Assembly (NCBI RefSeq): GCF_947491715.1
Contig: NZ_CANLKR010000016.1
Location: 48,584 to 112,583, forward strand
Direction: 5' to 3'
From: an uncultured Shewanella sp.
GTDB taxonomy: Bacteria > Pseudomonadota > Gammaproteobacteria > Enterobacterales > Shewanellaceae
Length of the DNA stretch: 64,000 bases
In this document: positions 43,375 through 53,598 of the stretch, in pieces
How positions within the stretch are numbered: the stretch's first letter is position 1
Layout: the number at the start of each line of letters is the position of its first letter
Program-made: the position numbers and the translations under genes
Notes under the pieces: generated by a model
What the model saw: the letters and a program-made list of their open reading frames with translations, nothing else
What the model was told of the DNA's origin: nothing
Database searches by the model: none

Positions 43375-44876
43375 TTGACCCCCAATGCTAATGAATTAAT
43401 GGAGGTTTCAACATTGCCAGAGACTTCAGCGCTATCGACAGTCAATGATCCTTGAGTAATATCTCGGTTAAAAGTAAAGGTATGCTGGTAGCCCACATCA
43501 AAAAATAAGGTCTCACTGAATTGATAACTGGCTCCTAGAGACAAGGCATAAAAATCACCAAAAGCAAAATCAAGTGATACCGTCTCATCGGGTACTGGCG
43601 TGGTTTCATAGGCCATTCCCGTCCGTAATACCCAATTCGGGGTTAATTGATAACCCAGTCCAGCGGCTAAGCGATAGCTGTCATCCCAATTTTGCGCCGT
43701 AGAAAATCCGCCGCCATTGTCCAATTCGATATCCAATGTTTCAAATCGACTCCAACGAAACCAGCTCACTGTCGCTTGCACATGCCAGTCTTCATTAAGT
43801 TGATAGACTCCACTTACATCCAATGTTTCAGGTGTCACTAATTCAACAGAGCCTCCTTCTACACGGGAAGTCAACATAGGCTCAATCATTCCAACAATGG
43901 CCGGCGCACTGATCGTCGCATCACCACTTAAGGTGTGGCTGATTTTACTGCGGTAATTCAAGCCGAATCGAGTATCAAAATCCCATTGATACAGTACACC
44001 GACCGTATAGCCCAACGCAAAATCGTCCCCTGTCATTTTGACATTACCATCATCGGTATAGGTACCTGAACTATCTAATCCCGCACACAGCTGCGCAGGC
44101 ATTCCCGAAGCAATACCTAACTGACAGATCCCTGAGCTGTTAACCTGATTTTGAATTTCCGCTTCGATATACTGGGCATTCAGTCCCAAACCCACACTCC
44201 ACTGAGCAGAAATTCGATAAGAGGCCATCAAGCCTAAATTCACGCTAGTAATATCCGATTTAAGACTAAAATAACGCCCTACAAAATCGGTATCGAATTC
44301 TGATCCGCTAGAATAGGGCACATTAAGGCTCGCACCCACATGCCAACTGGGCGACAATTGATAACTAAAATAGACCGAAGGAATAAGAAAACTCTCATTA
44401 AGATTGACGCTTTCTTGCCCTTGAATGGCACTGGACATTGAGGCTGAACTGGCATCAAAGCTCACCCCAGACATGGTCACATCGGTTTGAGTATAAACCC
44501 CACTTAAATTGCCCACCAGCTGCCCCCCATCGAGGCGCACCATGCCAGCAGGATTATAAAATACGGTACTGGCATCACTGGCATCGGCTGCACCACCTGA
44601 AAATGCATCACCTAATCGCTTGGCGCTTTGTTCATCAATATAATAGCCTTGTGCTAAAGCCTGAAATGCCACCCCTAACGACAATATCCCTATTCCCGTT
44701 AATCGTATAGTCGTAACAATACATGCCCGTTTAACTCGCACTGCGCAGGTGTTCATTTTAAAAGAGAAGGCTTCATGGTTTTCAATGGGCAAAGCAGTGA
44801 CTTTTTTTGTTGGGTGAGTCATTTTTAATGCCGATCCTTTAAATGACGATGGTTTAAATGGCCAGGCTAAATTCAT
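43362..44876 (-). CDS. FadL-family outer membrane long-chain fatty acid / hydrocarbon transporter
   Basis: The start at 44876 is eight bases from AAGGAG; an ATG two codons upstream is too close to it. The product (504 residues) has an unusually long n-region of ~45 residues before the hydrophobic core (LTGIGILSLGVAFQALAQ), so an internal ATG at 44756 is also possible. After cleavage comes the FadL hatch sequence QGYYIDEQSAKRLGDAFSGG and ADASDASTVFYNPAGMVRL (compare NPAG/NPA of FadL). Amphipathic strands follow to a C-terminal WLF as for outer membrane barrels. It brings long-chain fatty acids or hydrocarbons across the outer membrane and leads the operon of oxidising enzymes. Confidence 0.93.
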   Translation of the reverse strand: MNLAWPFKPSSFKGSALKMTHPTKKVTALPIENHEAFSFKMNTCAVRVKRACIVTTIRLTGIGILSLGVAFQALAQGYYIDEQSAKRLGDAFSGGAADASDASTVFYNPAGMVRLDGGQLVGNLSGVYTQTDVTMSGVSFDASSASMSSAIQGQESVNLNESFLIPSVYFSYQLSPSWHVGASLNVPYSSGSEFDTDFVGRYFSLKSDITSVNLGLMASYRISAQWSVGLGLNAQYIEAEIQNQVNSSGICQLGIASGMPAQLCAGLDSSGTYTDDGNVKMTGDDFALGYTVGVLYQWDFDTRFGLNYRSKISHTLSGDATISAPAIVGMIEPMLTSRVEGGSVELVTPETLDVSGVYQLNEDWHVQATVSWFRWSRFETLDIELDNGGGFSTAQNWDDSYRLAAGLGYQLTPNWVLRTGMAYETTPVPDETVSLDFAFGDFYALSLGASYQFSETLFFDVGYQHTFTFNRDITQGSLTVDSAEVSGNVETSINSLALGVNWLF

Positions 44877-45239
44877 TTGCATTGCTCCTTAGTAGGCACA
44901 TTTAAAAACATCACCACTTTTGACTTTATTCATTTAATGGTTGTTAACCTGCCCCTAAAATAAGACCTAGTGTCTGGCAAGGCTGCTTAAATAAAATATC
45001 GACTTTGACGTTTTTAAATAAACCCTAATTATTATTGTAAGTGCCCCATTAAAACCGATAATGTCAACGGCGATAGAAAATAGTCACTCATTAGCATCGG
45101 TAAACGGCTCAAGGATTGCTTTATTTTCGACATTTTTTGAAAATAAGGTAAATAACATATCAATAAATATCCATAAAATGCATTACCCTTTTGTACTAAA
45201 ACTAAAGAGATAATGCATTGCATAAAACCCGCACAAAGA
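44877..45239. promoter_or_regulatory. intergenic region upstream of fadL operon
   Basis: About 360 bases without a supported gene. It should hold the operon promoter. A 72-codon minus-strand frame at 45032-45250 runs through the ugd terminator and is not convincing. Confidence 0.35.
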
Positions 45240-45266
45240 AAACCCAACACTTTTAATACTGGGTTT
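45240..45266 (-). terminator. probable terminator of ugd
   Basis: A 7-bp stem AAACCCA / TGGGTTT with a 13-base loop, about 135 bases downstream of the ugd stop. It is weak. Confidence 0.5.
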
Positions 45267-45400
45267 ATAATATTCGAGAATTAAATATTAGAGGGATGAA
45301 CATTAGAGAGTTAAATAAAGCACTTTTAACATATTGAACTCTCATCAATGCACCAACTCGCTCCCCTTACTGGACAAGAGATCCGGCGTTATCAATAAAA

Positions 45401-46567
45401 TCAATCCATACCAAATAAATCACGGGTATACACTTTTTCTTGTACACCTTGTAGCTCCTCATCCATTCGATTAGAGACAATAACATCCGAGATGGCCTTA
45501 AAATCGGTTAATGACTCTATAACCTCGGAATGAAAAAATGTCTTTTCTTCCATGATTGGCTCATAGATCACAACCTTAATTCCCTTAGCTTTAATCCGCT
45601 TCATAATCCCTAATATCGATGATGCTCTAAAATTATCGGAGCCTGACTTCATAATCAAACGATAAATTCCAACAGTTTCAGGCGCTTTATTAATAATAGA
45701 TTGGGCAACAAAATCTTTGCGAGTCACGTTCGCTTCAACAATGGCTCGAATTAAGTTATTAGGCACGTCTTCATAATTGGCTAATAATTGTTTACTGTCT
45801 TTAGGTAGGCAATAGCCCCCAAAGCCAAAAGAAGGATTATGATAATAATCTCCTATGCGAGGATCGAGTCCAACCCCCTCAATAATTTGCTTTGAAGATA
45901 AATCGTGGGTTTCTGCATAAGTATCGAGTTCATTAAAATAAGCCACTCGCATGGCTAAATATGTATTTGAAAAGAGCTTAACGGCCTCAGCTTCGGTAGC
46001 ATCAGTAAATAAAACCGGAATGTCTTGCTTCATCGCCCCTTCAACCAATAAAGTGGCAAAAAGATGGGCTCGTTCTGAACGTTCACCGACAATAATCCGA
46101 GAAGGATACAAATTATCATACACCGCCTTTCCTTCCCGTAGAAATTCAGGCGAAAAAATGATCTTATCATGACCAGTTTCTTTAATCAGTCGCTGAGTAA
46201 ACCCAACAGGAACGGTCGATTTAATGATAATCACTGCTGATGGATTAATATGGATCGCATCATAGATCACCGACTCCACCAAATGGGTATCAAAATAATT
46301 GGTATCAGGATCATAATTAGTCGGTGTCGCCACCACGATATAATCAGCCTCCTTAAAGGCCAGCGTTTTATCTTGTGTCGCTCTTAGGGCCAATGAGTGA
46401 GTTGCTAAGTAGTGTTCAGCTTGCGCATCCTTAAAGGGTGAGAGTCTGTCATTCACTAAATCCACTTTATGCTTATCGATATCATATGCAACAACATGAT
46501 TATGTTGCGCTAAAATAATCGCATTGGATAATCCGACATACCCTATTCCTGCAATCGCTATTTTCAT
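45401..46567 (-). CDS. ugd: UDP-glucose 6-dehydrogenase
   Basis: Oxidises UDP-glucose to UDP-glucuronate with two NAD+, supplying precursors for capsule, LPS modification and exopolysaccharide. Its 388 residues carry the NAD Rossmann motif [20 protein letters not shown] and the segment [36 protein letters not shown], the helix [20 protein letters not shown] and the catalytic cysteine in [18 protein letters not shown] (~residue 253) follow. GAGATTTT precedes the ATG. It stands alone, without adjacent polysaccharide genes. It is the short enteric type. Confidence 0.95.
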   Translation of the reverse strand: MKIAIAGIGYVGLSNAIILAQHNHVVAYDIDKHKVDLVNDRLSPFKDAQAEHYLATHSLALRATQDKTLAFKEADYIVVATPTNYDPDTNYFDTHLVESVIYDAIHINPSAVIIIKSTVPVGFTQRLIKETGHDKIIFSPEFLREGKAVYDNLYPSRIIVGERSERAHLFATLLVEGAMKQDIPVLFTDATEAEAVKLFSNTYLAMRVAYFNELDTYAETHDLSSKQIIEGVGLDPRIGDYYHNPSFGFGGYCLPKDSKQLLANYEDVPNNLIRAIVEANVTRKDFVAQSIINKAPETVGIYRLIMKSGSDNFRASSILGIMKRIKAKGIKVVIYEPIMEEKTFFHSEVIESLTDFKAISDVIVSNRMDEELQGVQEKVYTRDLFGMD

Positions 46568-46925
46568 AAAATCTCTATTCCATATAGAACTATCAAAAAA
46601 ATTGAAGACAACATCCCTTTTAAGCTATTCGCTAGCAGATTAACGAGTGCCCGCTGATATTTCATGATTCAATGGTATCCCAAAATCAACAGACTCTAAG
46701 ATTCTCTCAGGTAAACAACAATTAACTCTCTGTTTAAGATGCAATAGCCATATAGAGATATCAAGTCTTTTACTCGAAGACTCGACACTTTTATGTGACA
46801 AAAACATAACTTTATTCAACACATACATGAAGTCCAAGCTTCCTTGCAGTGAAATAAGGATTTAGTTGTTAAGATGACTATTTTTTGCGATCATATTCAC
46901 TTAACTTAGCAGTGTGTAAAAATTG
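46568..46925. other. intergenic region between ugd and the PanE-like gene
   Basis: About 355 bases between divergent genes. A 65-codon minus-strand frame (46640-46837) is present but has no ribosome-binding site and no recognisable content. Promoters for both flanking genes are expected here. Confidence 0.35.
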
Positions 46926-47846
46926 ATGAAAATATCCATTATTGGCATCGGTGCAATTGGCGGTTATATTGCCACTCACCTCTTAAAGACTAAACAGTAT
47001 TCCGTGCAGTTATTAGTCAAACCCAACAGCCTTTTACGCTCCCAAGCGAACCTGTCAATAACTGGGCTCACAAAATTTAACAGCATCATCGATGAGGTGA
47101 TCTATGATCCTAATCAGCTAAGTGGTGATATTATTTTTGTTACCACCAAGTCTACGGCGAACAGCACCCTATTCAAGTCACTAAGTCACTTAAAAAATAA
47201 GATTTTTATTATTTTACAAAATGGCATTGGTGCAGAAACCGAACTCGCTGAATGTGTCGATAGCAGTAATAGTATTGTTGGCGCTATTTCCAACATCAAA
47301 GTCACTAAAGGCACGCAAATAGGGGAAATTATTTTACACAGTCATTTTAAAAATGTGGTTTATTCCGTCGAGCAGCCTAATTTTTCATCGATACAGCAAG
47401 AAAAGTTAGCAGTATTACCCACACTGTTTAACACGATTTTTAGCGATGTGCACAGCTTGAGCAGTATCTATCAGGTGCGTTTTCCCAAACTCATGATCAA
47501 TATAGCCTGCAATGCAGCCTCCATTATTCATGATCAAACGCTTTATGGCTTGGCCCAAAGTCAAGAAAGCCGAAAACTGATCCACTTATTATCTGAAGAA
47601 GTGCGTCAAGTGAGTCAATATTACGGTGTGATCATAAAAGAGAGTATGATGACAGATATCATCAATAGTTTTCATGCTGCTCAATATAAACATGTTTACT
47701 TTAGCATGAAACAAGACTTTGATTCAGATCTTCCCCTTGAAATGAAACATGTATTTTATAACTTTATCGCACTTGCCGAACAAGCCTGCATTCCAGTCCC
47801 TAACACGAAAAATGCCATTTTGCAGATAAAAACGATGCTTTTTTAA
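46926..47846 (+). CDS. PanE/ApbA-family 2-dehydropantoate 2-reductase-like protein
   Basis: 306 residues from the ATG at 46926 (a TTG one codon earlier is unlikely). The N-terminus has the NADPH motif MKISIIGIGAIGGYIATHLL. FVTTKSTANSTLF and ILQNGIGAETELAECV (the conserved NG loop) follow, then VVGAISNIKV-like sequence. The C-terminal helical domain contains KLMINIACNAASIIHD, corresponding to the K-x-x-x-N-x-x-x-N substrate-binding helix of PanE. It may reduce ketopantoate in CoA synthesis, or be one of the many paralogues with another 2-ketoacid substrate. No pan genes are adjacent, so I leave the symbol empty. Confidence 0.85.
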   Translation: MKISIIGIGAIGGYIATHLLKTKQYSVQLLVKPNSLLRSQANLSITGLTKFNSIIDEVIYDPNQLSGDIIFVTTKSTANSTLFKSLSHLKNKIFIILQNGIGAETELAECVDSSNSIVGAISNIKVTKGTQIGEIILHSHFKNVVYSVEQPNFSSIQQEKLAVLPTLFNTIFSDVHSLSSIYQVRFPKLMINIACNAASIIHDQTLYGLAQSQESRKLIHLLSEEVRQVSQYYGVIIKESMMTDIINSFHAAQYKHVYFSMKQDFDSDLPLEMKHVFYNFIALAEQACIPVPNTKNAILQIKTMLF

Positions 47847-47962
47847 TACGCATTATCTCGAATTTAGCTTAATATAATAAAAACCTTATCTACCCCCCAA
47901 ACTTTATTAAAATAATTCAGGAATAATACTTAATATTAAAAATGATTACTTGAAGATTTAGC

Positions 47963-48009
47963 ATAAATATAAATATAAATATAAATATAAATATAAATAT
48001 AAATATAAA
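47963..48009. repeat. 6-bp tandem repeat ATAAAT (nearly 8 copies)
   Basis: A perfect ATAAAT run of 47 bases in the intergenic region upstream of the secreted protein gene at 48189. Slippage here could alter promoter spacing. Confidence 0.9.
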
Positions 48010-48188
48010 GGGATAGTTAAACAGGATGTTCATCCCCACTGCTCACATCTTCTGTCGCTCTTCGACATAATACCTAATACATTCGATAATTAATGGCAAA
48101 ACCTGACATTCTTAACAATACTTGTGCATAAGACACATTGGCTAAAGAACGTTGGCCAGTCAATCTTTCATCATTGAGAGGGATGCTC

Positions 48189-49601
48189 ATGCAGCTGAAC
48201 AGTCTGACACTCTTTACCCTTAGCATCAACTTACTATTCAGACCCAATCAACAAGTGTTAATGCACTTATCATTGCATATACAAAGGTCAACAGTCACCT
48301 CTTCCATAGCCAAAATCTTAAAGACATTAATACTATTTGGCTCAATCATGACCCCCACTTTCAGTCTAGCTGAAGAACAAATAGATTTACTCGTTGTTGT
48401 CGAACCTAAAGTCTTTGCTGACAGTAATCCTAACAGGCTTACTCGTGAGAGCTTACAAGCTGTCCTCACTCAACAACTTAATACAGCCAATGCAGTATAC
48501 CAACTTGTCAATATACACTATCGGTTGGTCGCTGTTCTCGACTGGGAAGACAATGACGTTTCCCAAAAGTTGAGTCAAGGAGAAGACTACTCACAAGCCC
48601 TAGCCAGTCTGATGTCTGTTATCACTCATCATGGCTCAAACACTATGGATAAGAATGACAATAGAGCGAAAGTCTATTTACAGCAATATTATGCAGATAA
48701 GCTGATTTTTATCACACAAGAAAAAGACACAAGCCTTGAACCTTTCGGCCATGGATTTTATCAAGCAGGTGTCAGCCTTCATGCACCCGCATTAATGACA
48801 ATGCCGAGTGTTCTGGCTCATTTGCTGGGTCATACCTTAGCCCTTGAACACCCAAGCCCTCCGATCTGTCAATCAATCACATTAGTCATGTGCAGCCCGT
48901 ATGAATCAAACGTAGCACTTTCAATGGCCGACATGACTTGGTTAGGGCAGTTAATAAAAGACAAGGCTATTCCCCCCAATTTTGATAGAAAAGCATACCT
49001 AGGCGCATTGTCCCCAGACATGCCTAAATTAGCCAATATCAAACTTCAACTCAGTCATCCTGTGCTTTCAAATGATCAGCCCTATACACAAATTACATTA
49101 CAACTTGTCAATGATAATGGTGAACTTCAACCACTTAAGCAGAATGTGTCAGTTGAATTATTCACTCGCTCCGGCACTGCTGTGGCTGATTATCACTACC
49201 CTGAGTCCCTTTATCAACGTGTGATATTTTTAGCGGGGGAAACACAGAAATACATCAGCCTAGCAATCCAGTCCAGTGAACACTACGCCAATTTCAGCAT
49301 AGGTACCCGTTACGGGCTGCTCGTCAATGACAGTAATATTGAAAACGTGGCGATTATCGGTGATATCAAAAATTCAGGTCCCACTCATCCTACAGAGCCT
49401 CAGGCGCCCACCATAGAAATCAATCCCAACCCCGATCCTTCAGCCCCTATCATTGACGATGATAGCGATGATGATAACAACACTGGCGATCCTGTTGACA
49501 CTCAAGATGATTCAGGCGCAATCACCCTATTACCTTTTGTGATGCTCTTAGTGGGTGTATTCAGACGAATTAAGATTAACAAACACAAAAAAACCACTTA
49601 A
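48189..49601 (+). CDS. secreted metzincin-like protein with a degenerate zinc motif and C-terminal sorting tail
   Basis: I place the start at 48189, eight bases after GAGAGG; an ATG at 48183 and another at ~48261 are alternatives. A signal segment (ILKTLILFGSIMTPTFSLA) is followed by a reprolysin-like domain (IDLLVVVEPKVFADSN, TQQLNTANAVYQLVNIHYRL). Where the zinc motif HExxHxxGxxH belongs, the sequence is HLLGHTLALEH: the three histidines are kept, but the catalytic Glu is Leu and the Gly is Ala. A Calx-beta-like segment (RSGTAVADYHYPESLYQRVI) follows. After an Asp/Pro-rich linker comes a membrane helix with an Arg/Lys tail (ITLLPFVMLLVGVFRRIKIN), as in GlyGly-CTERM/rhombosortase substrates but without the glycines. 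Probably a surface-processed non-catalytic binder. Confidence 0.72.
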   Translation: MQLNSLTLFTLSINLLFRPNQQVLMHLSLHIQRSTVTSSIAKILKTLILFGSIMTPTFSLAEEQIDLLVVVEPKVFADSNPNRLTRESLQAVLTQQLNTANAVYQLVNIHYRLVAVLDWEDNDVSQKLSQGEDYSQALASLMSVITHHGSNTMDKNDNRAKVYLQQYYADKLIFITQEKDTSLEPFGHGFYQAGVSLHAPALMTMPSVLAHLLGHTLALEHPSPPICQSITLVMCSPYESNVALSMADMTWLGQLIKDKAIPPNFDRKAYLGALSPDMPKLANIKLQLSHPVLSNDQPYTQITLQLVNDNGELQPLKQNVSVELFTRSGTAVADYHYPESLYQRVIFLAGETQKYISLAIQSSEHYANFSIGTRYGLLVNDSNIENVAIIGDIKNSGPTHPTEPQAPTIEINPNPDPSAPIIDDDSDDDNNTGDPVDTQDDSGAITLLPFVMLLVGVFRRIKINKHKKTT

Positions 49602-49616
49602 GGCATTAAGTGGTTT
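49591..49616. terminator. bidirectional terminator between the metzincin-like gene and sohB
   Basis: A 10-bp stem AAACCACTTA / TAAGTGGTTT with a 6-base loop, T-rich on both strands. The left arm overlaps the end of the plus-strand gene. Confidence 0.85.
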
Positions 49617-49644
49617 TTAGTTAAAACATTATGTTATTGCCTGA

Positions 49645-50676
49645 TTATTTCAATGGCTGATCTTTTGCTGCAAATTGATTCATAATAGCATTCACTGTCA
49701 ACTGCGCACCATGGGCAATTTTATCTGACAGTTTTTTCTTCAATTTATACTGTACCTTAAAGACATTACGCTCATTAGCAAGCTTCATGATCACATCATC
49801 GCTAGTGGCAATCTCATCAATCAATCCGAGTTCAATGGCTTGTTGTCCATACCAATGTTCGCCAGTGGCCACTTTATCTAAATCAAGCTCAGGGCGATAT
49901 TTAGCAATAAAGCTTTTAAACAAGACATGTGTTTCTTGCAGTTCTTCTTTGAATTTCTCGCGGGCTTCATCAGTATTTTCGCCAAAAACAGTTAATGTTC
50001 GCTTAAAATCCCCAGCAGTATGCTGTTCATAATCAATTTTATGTTTTTTCAATAATCGATTAAAGTTGGGCACTTGCGCTATCACGCCAATCGATCCAAC
50101 AATGGCAAACGGCGCAGCATACACTTTATTAGCCACACAAGCCATCATATACCCGCCACTCGCAGCCACTTTATCAATGCAAATTGATAATGGAATATCA
50201 GCTTGTCGAATTCTATCCAGCTGACTGGCCGCTAAACCGTAGCCGTGCACCATACCACCGCCACTTTCGACATTGACTAACACTTCATCTTTATCCGTCG
50301 CAATGGCTAAAACGGCACTGATTTCCTCACGTAAAGCGCTCACTTCATTGGCATCGATACTGCCTTTGAAATTCATCACAAAGGTTTTAGGTTCAATCGC
50401 AGGCTCTTTTGCTGATTTTTCCGCTTTCTCCTTTTCTTTTTGGGTGTCTTTAAGCTGCTTTTCATAAGCTTTAAACTGCTTCTTAGACATCAAATCTTCA
50501 TTCAAATAATGCTTCAGCTTTTTAAGCTCATCTGACATATTCGTCAAACTTAACTCGCCTTTACCACTTTTTTGCTTCACTGCTGAGCCTAAAATAACCA
50601 ACACAACCGCCAAAATAGCGATCACTAAAGTGATTGTTTTAGCAAAGAACAACCCATACTCGTATAAAAATTCCAC
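49645..50676 (-). CDS. sohB: inner-membrane serine protease SohB (S49 family)
   Basis: I chose the GTG at 50676 (reads VEFLYEYGLFFAKT) because GGAG lies seven bases upstream and SohB proteins start here; the longer open frame to 50733 is not needed. The 343 residues comprise an N-terminal membrane anchor (TITLVIAILAVVLVILGSAV), a charged linker, and the S49 signal-peptide-peptidase-like domain. Motifs are NVESGGGMVHGYGLAASQ, the nucleophile region DKVAASGGYMMACVANK (Ser ~174), AIVGSIGVIAQVPNF and a catalytic-lysine region in DFKRTLTVFG. It acts in the periplasm on membrane or exported proteins. In this lineage it commonly neighbours yciK, which is close by here. Confidence 0.93.
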   Translation of the reverse strand: MEFLYEYGLFFAKTITLVIAILAVVLVILGSAVKQKSGKGELSLTNMSDELKKLKHYLNEDLMSKKQFKAYEKQLKDTQKEKEKAEKSAKEPAIEPKTFVMNFKGSIDANEVSALREEISAVLAIATDKDEVLVNVESGGGMVHGYGLAASQLDRIRQADIPLSICIDKVAASGGYMMACVANKVYAAPFAIVGSIGVIAQVPNFNRLLKKHKIDYEQHTAGDFKRTLTVFGENTDEAREKFKEELQETHVLFKSFIAKYRPELDLDKVATGEHWYGQQAIELGLIDEIATSDDVIMKLANERNVFKVQYKLKKKLSDKIAHGAQLTVNAIMNQFAAKDQPLK

Positions 50677-50810
50677 TATATGCTCCGAATTAACCTGCGA
50701 AAAAGCGATATACCTAAGTGAGCAAAAGACCAAGCTGTCATATGACTTAAATATACCATCATGATAAAGATCTCAACACCACTATTGTAACAGCCTAAAG
50801 TGCAATAAAA

Positions 50811-50831
50811 AAACCCGACAAAGCCGGGTTT
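50811..50831 (-). terminator. terminator of the VolA-like gene
   Basis: A 7-bp GC-rich stem AAACCCG / CGGGTTT with a 7-base loop, followed by a T run on the minus strand, 20 bases past the stop. Confidence 0.9.
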
Positions 50832-50851
50832 TTCAATTATTTTATTGAGAA

Positions 50852-53326
50852 CTAATTACACGCTTGCACTAAAGCAGGGTTAGTGACAACAGTTCTGGCA
50901 TCACCTTGAGCTGCACTGCCGGCAAAAGTCACTACTTCTGCCTGCATTTCAGCCGTTGCAGCTGAAGCATAGCCATCTGTGATCCCGTCTTTTTCAGAAG
51001 GATCGACCACTGAACTGTGATGTCCTTTAATAAAACGAACAACCCCAGAGCCTGCTTTAACACTATCAACACATTCAAGGCCTAACGCAGCTATCAAAGG
51101 CTCGGTACCGGATAATGGGAAATTCTCTACCTGATTCGGCAGCACTTGATCGGATAGGTTACCAGCACCATCACCCACTACTTCCAATAACTGTATGGGT
51201 AACTGAGCCGCCACTAATGTTTTAGCAAAGTTAATCGGGTCAATACTGTCCACAGCGGTTTGCACAGCAAACGCAAAGGTCGGAATAAAAGCTTCATACA
51301 CAGCATTTACAACAGCCGTATATTCCGGCGTATCCACAGCAAAACTATTGACATTCGCTTCTTCAACCAATGCTAAGAAAGTCGCATCGGTTGTCACCGC
51401 TTTGTATAGCGCTGGCGCAAACGTAGCTGAGCCAACAAAACTGCCCGCTAATCCAGCAGATGGTGCAACCACAGAGGCAGCATTTAACCCATAAGGATTC
51501 ATTGCTGCTCGACCCGTTGCAGGATCAACGATACCAGAATTGGCATAAGCCGCCATATTGGTACCCACAATGCCCCCTAGGCTTAGCCCTTGCAAGCTAA
51601 TGTTATTCGCATCAAAAATTTGGGCTTGTTCATTGCTAGCAAGCTCCATAGCAAGGCCTGTTAAACTCAAGCGCAAGGCTAAATTATCCACAATGGCCTG
51701 GCGGAAATTATCGCGGGCGGTTAAACTGCTGGCCACATTCACAAAAGCCAAGGTGTTACCATTTGTAAACGCATCAGGTGTACCAACAACGGCGCCATAA
51801 CTCACATCCGTCGCGCTGACATCATAAACACCATCACCATTTGCATCAAATGAGCGCTTTCCATGTAATGGCATATCAATGGCAACGGTTGCCACACCGG
51901 CATAAGCATTGCTGCCTGCCATTGATAGCATCATCTCTTTACCGCCACCTAAACCGTGCATCATAATGCTGGTTGGCCAGCCTGTGGCAGGCATAGTAAA
52001 ATCACCTCTAATCGCAGCCATCTTTTCAACATTGGGCAGAGTAATTTGCACATTCACTGTTTCATAAGCCGTAATCGCTGGCACGGGATTGTATTGGGTT
52101 AAATGCTTAACCGGATCCACAGGGCTTTTATCATCTAAGAACCACGCTTTACCCACTAACAAAGCAGGGTTGCTTAACGCCGCCGTGCCATCGATGCCAT
52201 AAGCACTGGCCTGGGCCATAAAGTTACTTTGACTTAACGTCCCCGCTTCAATGGCTGATAACACCGCAATCGGGCTATCGCCCAACGCCGTCCAATACCC
52301 ATTGACAACAGGATTAAACTCACTGTCTAAACATTGAGCCGATGAACATTGGCTATAAATAGGCAATTTTAGCGACATACTGTACACATCAGTTGCATCA
52401 GCTAACAGGTACGATTGCCCAGCAGCTTCAGTTAAGCCTAATGCTTGCGCGACGGTATAGCCTTTAGGTGCAAAATCTGACAGTTCAGGTCGATAAGGAT
52501 TACCCGCAGTGGGATCTACCATTAACAATTTCGTGGTTTCAATCACCGATGAGACTGATTGTGTGGTAAATAGAGCGGAATAAATGATGCTGTCTTTATC
52601 AACACCATGACTCGCTGCCATGCCCTTTTCATAACTGTTAATGATGTATTGCAAGCTGACTTGAGCGGGTGTCGCTAACGGCTCTACATCAATGTCTAAT
52701 TTTAACGTGCTATAGGTCTTTGAAGCCGCAACCCCTTGCCCTGAAGAATCTTCAATTAAATTGGTCAATGCATAAACATAAGACTGCATTTCATCAAAAG
52801 GCTTAAGCGGCACTATGATAATTTGATCGCCGGATACACTGGTTGCAAAATCGACACCATATTTCAGCTCATCACCCACTTTACACGCCGTTAAACTCGG
52901 CTGTGTGGTACACTCTGCATCGTTTGATAACGGGCCGCCGACCTGTGCTTTAAACATGCGCACAGCACCATCTTTTGCAACAGAAGATGCTGATAACGTT
53001 AATGGATTACCGTCGGCATCATTTTCTAAATTCACCTTAATAGCAATGGGCGCCGTTGTTGACCAGCCATCTAATGCCCCCAAAGCAATCGATGGATCGG
53101 TATAATCACCCGTATCTTCATTAGGCACATTTAACGTGCCATCAGTTGTACCACTGAAGACGAAATCACTCGGCAGTGCAAAGTCGGCATTCGCGGGATC
53201 AAATACAATACTAGACCAAGGTTGGATAGCTTCTGTTTTTTCTGCCACTTCGTCACTGCTGTCTTCTCCACAAGCCGTGAGCCCAAAGGTTGACGCAATC
53301 GCGACACTTAACATAAGTTTTTTCAT
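50852..53326 (-). CDS. VolA/Pla-1/cef-family surface lipoprotein lipase
   Basis: 824 residues. A lipoprotein signal peptide with lipobox FGLTAC (MKKLMLSVAIASTFGLTAC) gives an N-terminal lipidated cysteine followed by acidic residues. The N-terminal half (NADFALPSDFVFSGTTDGTL, TAPIAIKVNLE) is the family's Ig-like adhesin region. The C-terminal half is an alpha/beta hydrolase with an oxyanion region (GWPTSIMMHGLGGGKEMMLS) and nucleophile elbow ISLQGLSLGGIVGTNMAAYA (Ser ~583). A late His is in FIKGHHSSVVDPSE. VolA of Vibrio is an outer-surface lysophospholipase that releases fatty acids from phosphatidylcholine for FadL uptake; a FadL-type operon lies ~6 kb away. That this protein has the same substrate is inference. 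Confidence 0.88.
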   Translation of the reverse strand: MKKLMLSVAIASTFGLTACGEDSSDEVAEKTEAIQPWSSIVFDPANADFALPSDFVFSGTTDGTLNVPNEDTGDYTDPSIALGALDGWSTTAPIAIKVNLENDADGNPLTLSASSVAKDGAVRMFKAQVGGPLSNDAECTTQPSLTACKVGDELKYGVDFATSVSGDQIIIVPLKPFDEMQSYVYALTNLIEDSSGQGVAASKTYSTLKLDIDVEPLATPAQVSLQYIINSYEKGMAASHGVDKDSIIYSALFTTQSVSSVIETTKLLMVDPTAGNPYRPELSDFAPKGYTVAQALGLTEAAGQSYLLADATDVYSMSLKLPIYSQCSSAQCLDSEFNPVVNGYWTALGDSPIAVLSAIEAGTLSQSNFMAQASAYGIDGTAALSNPALLVGKAWFLDDKSPVDPVKHLTQYNPVPAITAYETVNVQITLPNVEKMAAIRGDFTMPATGWPTSIMMHGLGGGKEMMLSMAGSNAYAGVATVAIDMPLHGKRSFDANGDGVYDVSATDVSYGAVVGTPDAFTNGNTLAFVNVASSLTARDNFRQAIVDNLALRLSLTGLAMELASNEQAQIFDANNISLQGLSLGGIVGTNMAAYANSGIVDPATGRAAMNPYGLNAASVVAPSAGLAGSFVGSATFAPALYKAVTTDATFLALVEEANVNSFAVDTPEYTAVVNAVYEAFIPTFAFAVQTAVDSIDPINFAKTLVAAQLPIQLLEVVGDGAGNLSDQVLPNQVENFPLSGTEPLIAALGLECVDSVKAGSGVVRFIKGHHSSVVDPSEKDGITDGYASAATAEMQAEVVTFAGSAAQGDARTVVTNPALVQACN

Positions 53327-53598
53327 TCTGAATTCCCAAATCTTGTTGTAATAATTTTATTTTCCGAAGGAAATTAGCCACAAAAGTCTGTAAAATATGG
53401 CTATATTGCACCGAGTCAATCTTATACTCAGTAAAAGAGACTTAGAATTTAACGTAAAATCATTGAATTGGCTACATTTTTGTTACTGTCTTTTAGTATT
53501 AGATTGTTACAATCTTATTCAAACGTTTAAAACAGCTGTTTATTTAAGCGGTGATGGCCGATACCATCCGCTTTAGACTTACTAGGAAAAATGGATAC

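Noticed and set aside
45032..45250. Minus-strand frame of 72 codons
   Set aside because: It starts inside the ugd terminator and has no ribosome-binding site or recognisable sequence.
46640..46837. Minus-strand frame of 65 codons between ugd and the PanE-like gene
   Set aside because: No start signal and no recognisable content; the region is needed for two divergent promoters.
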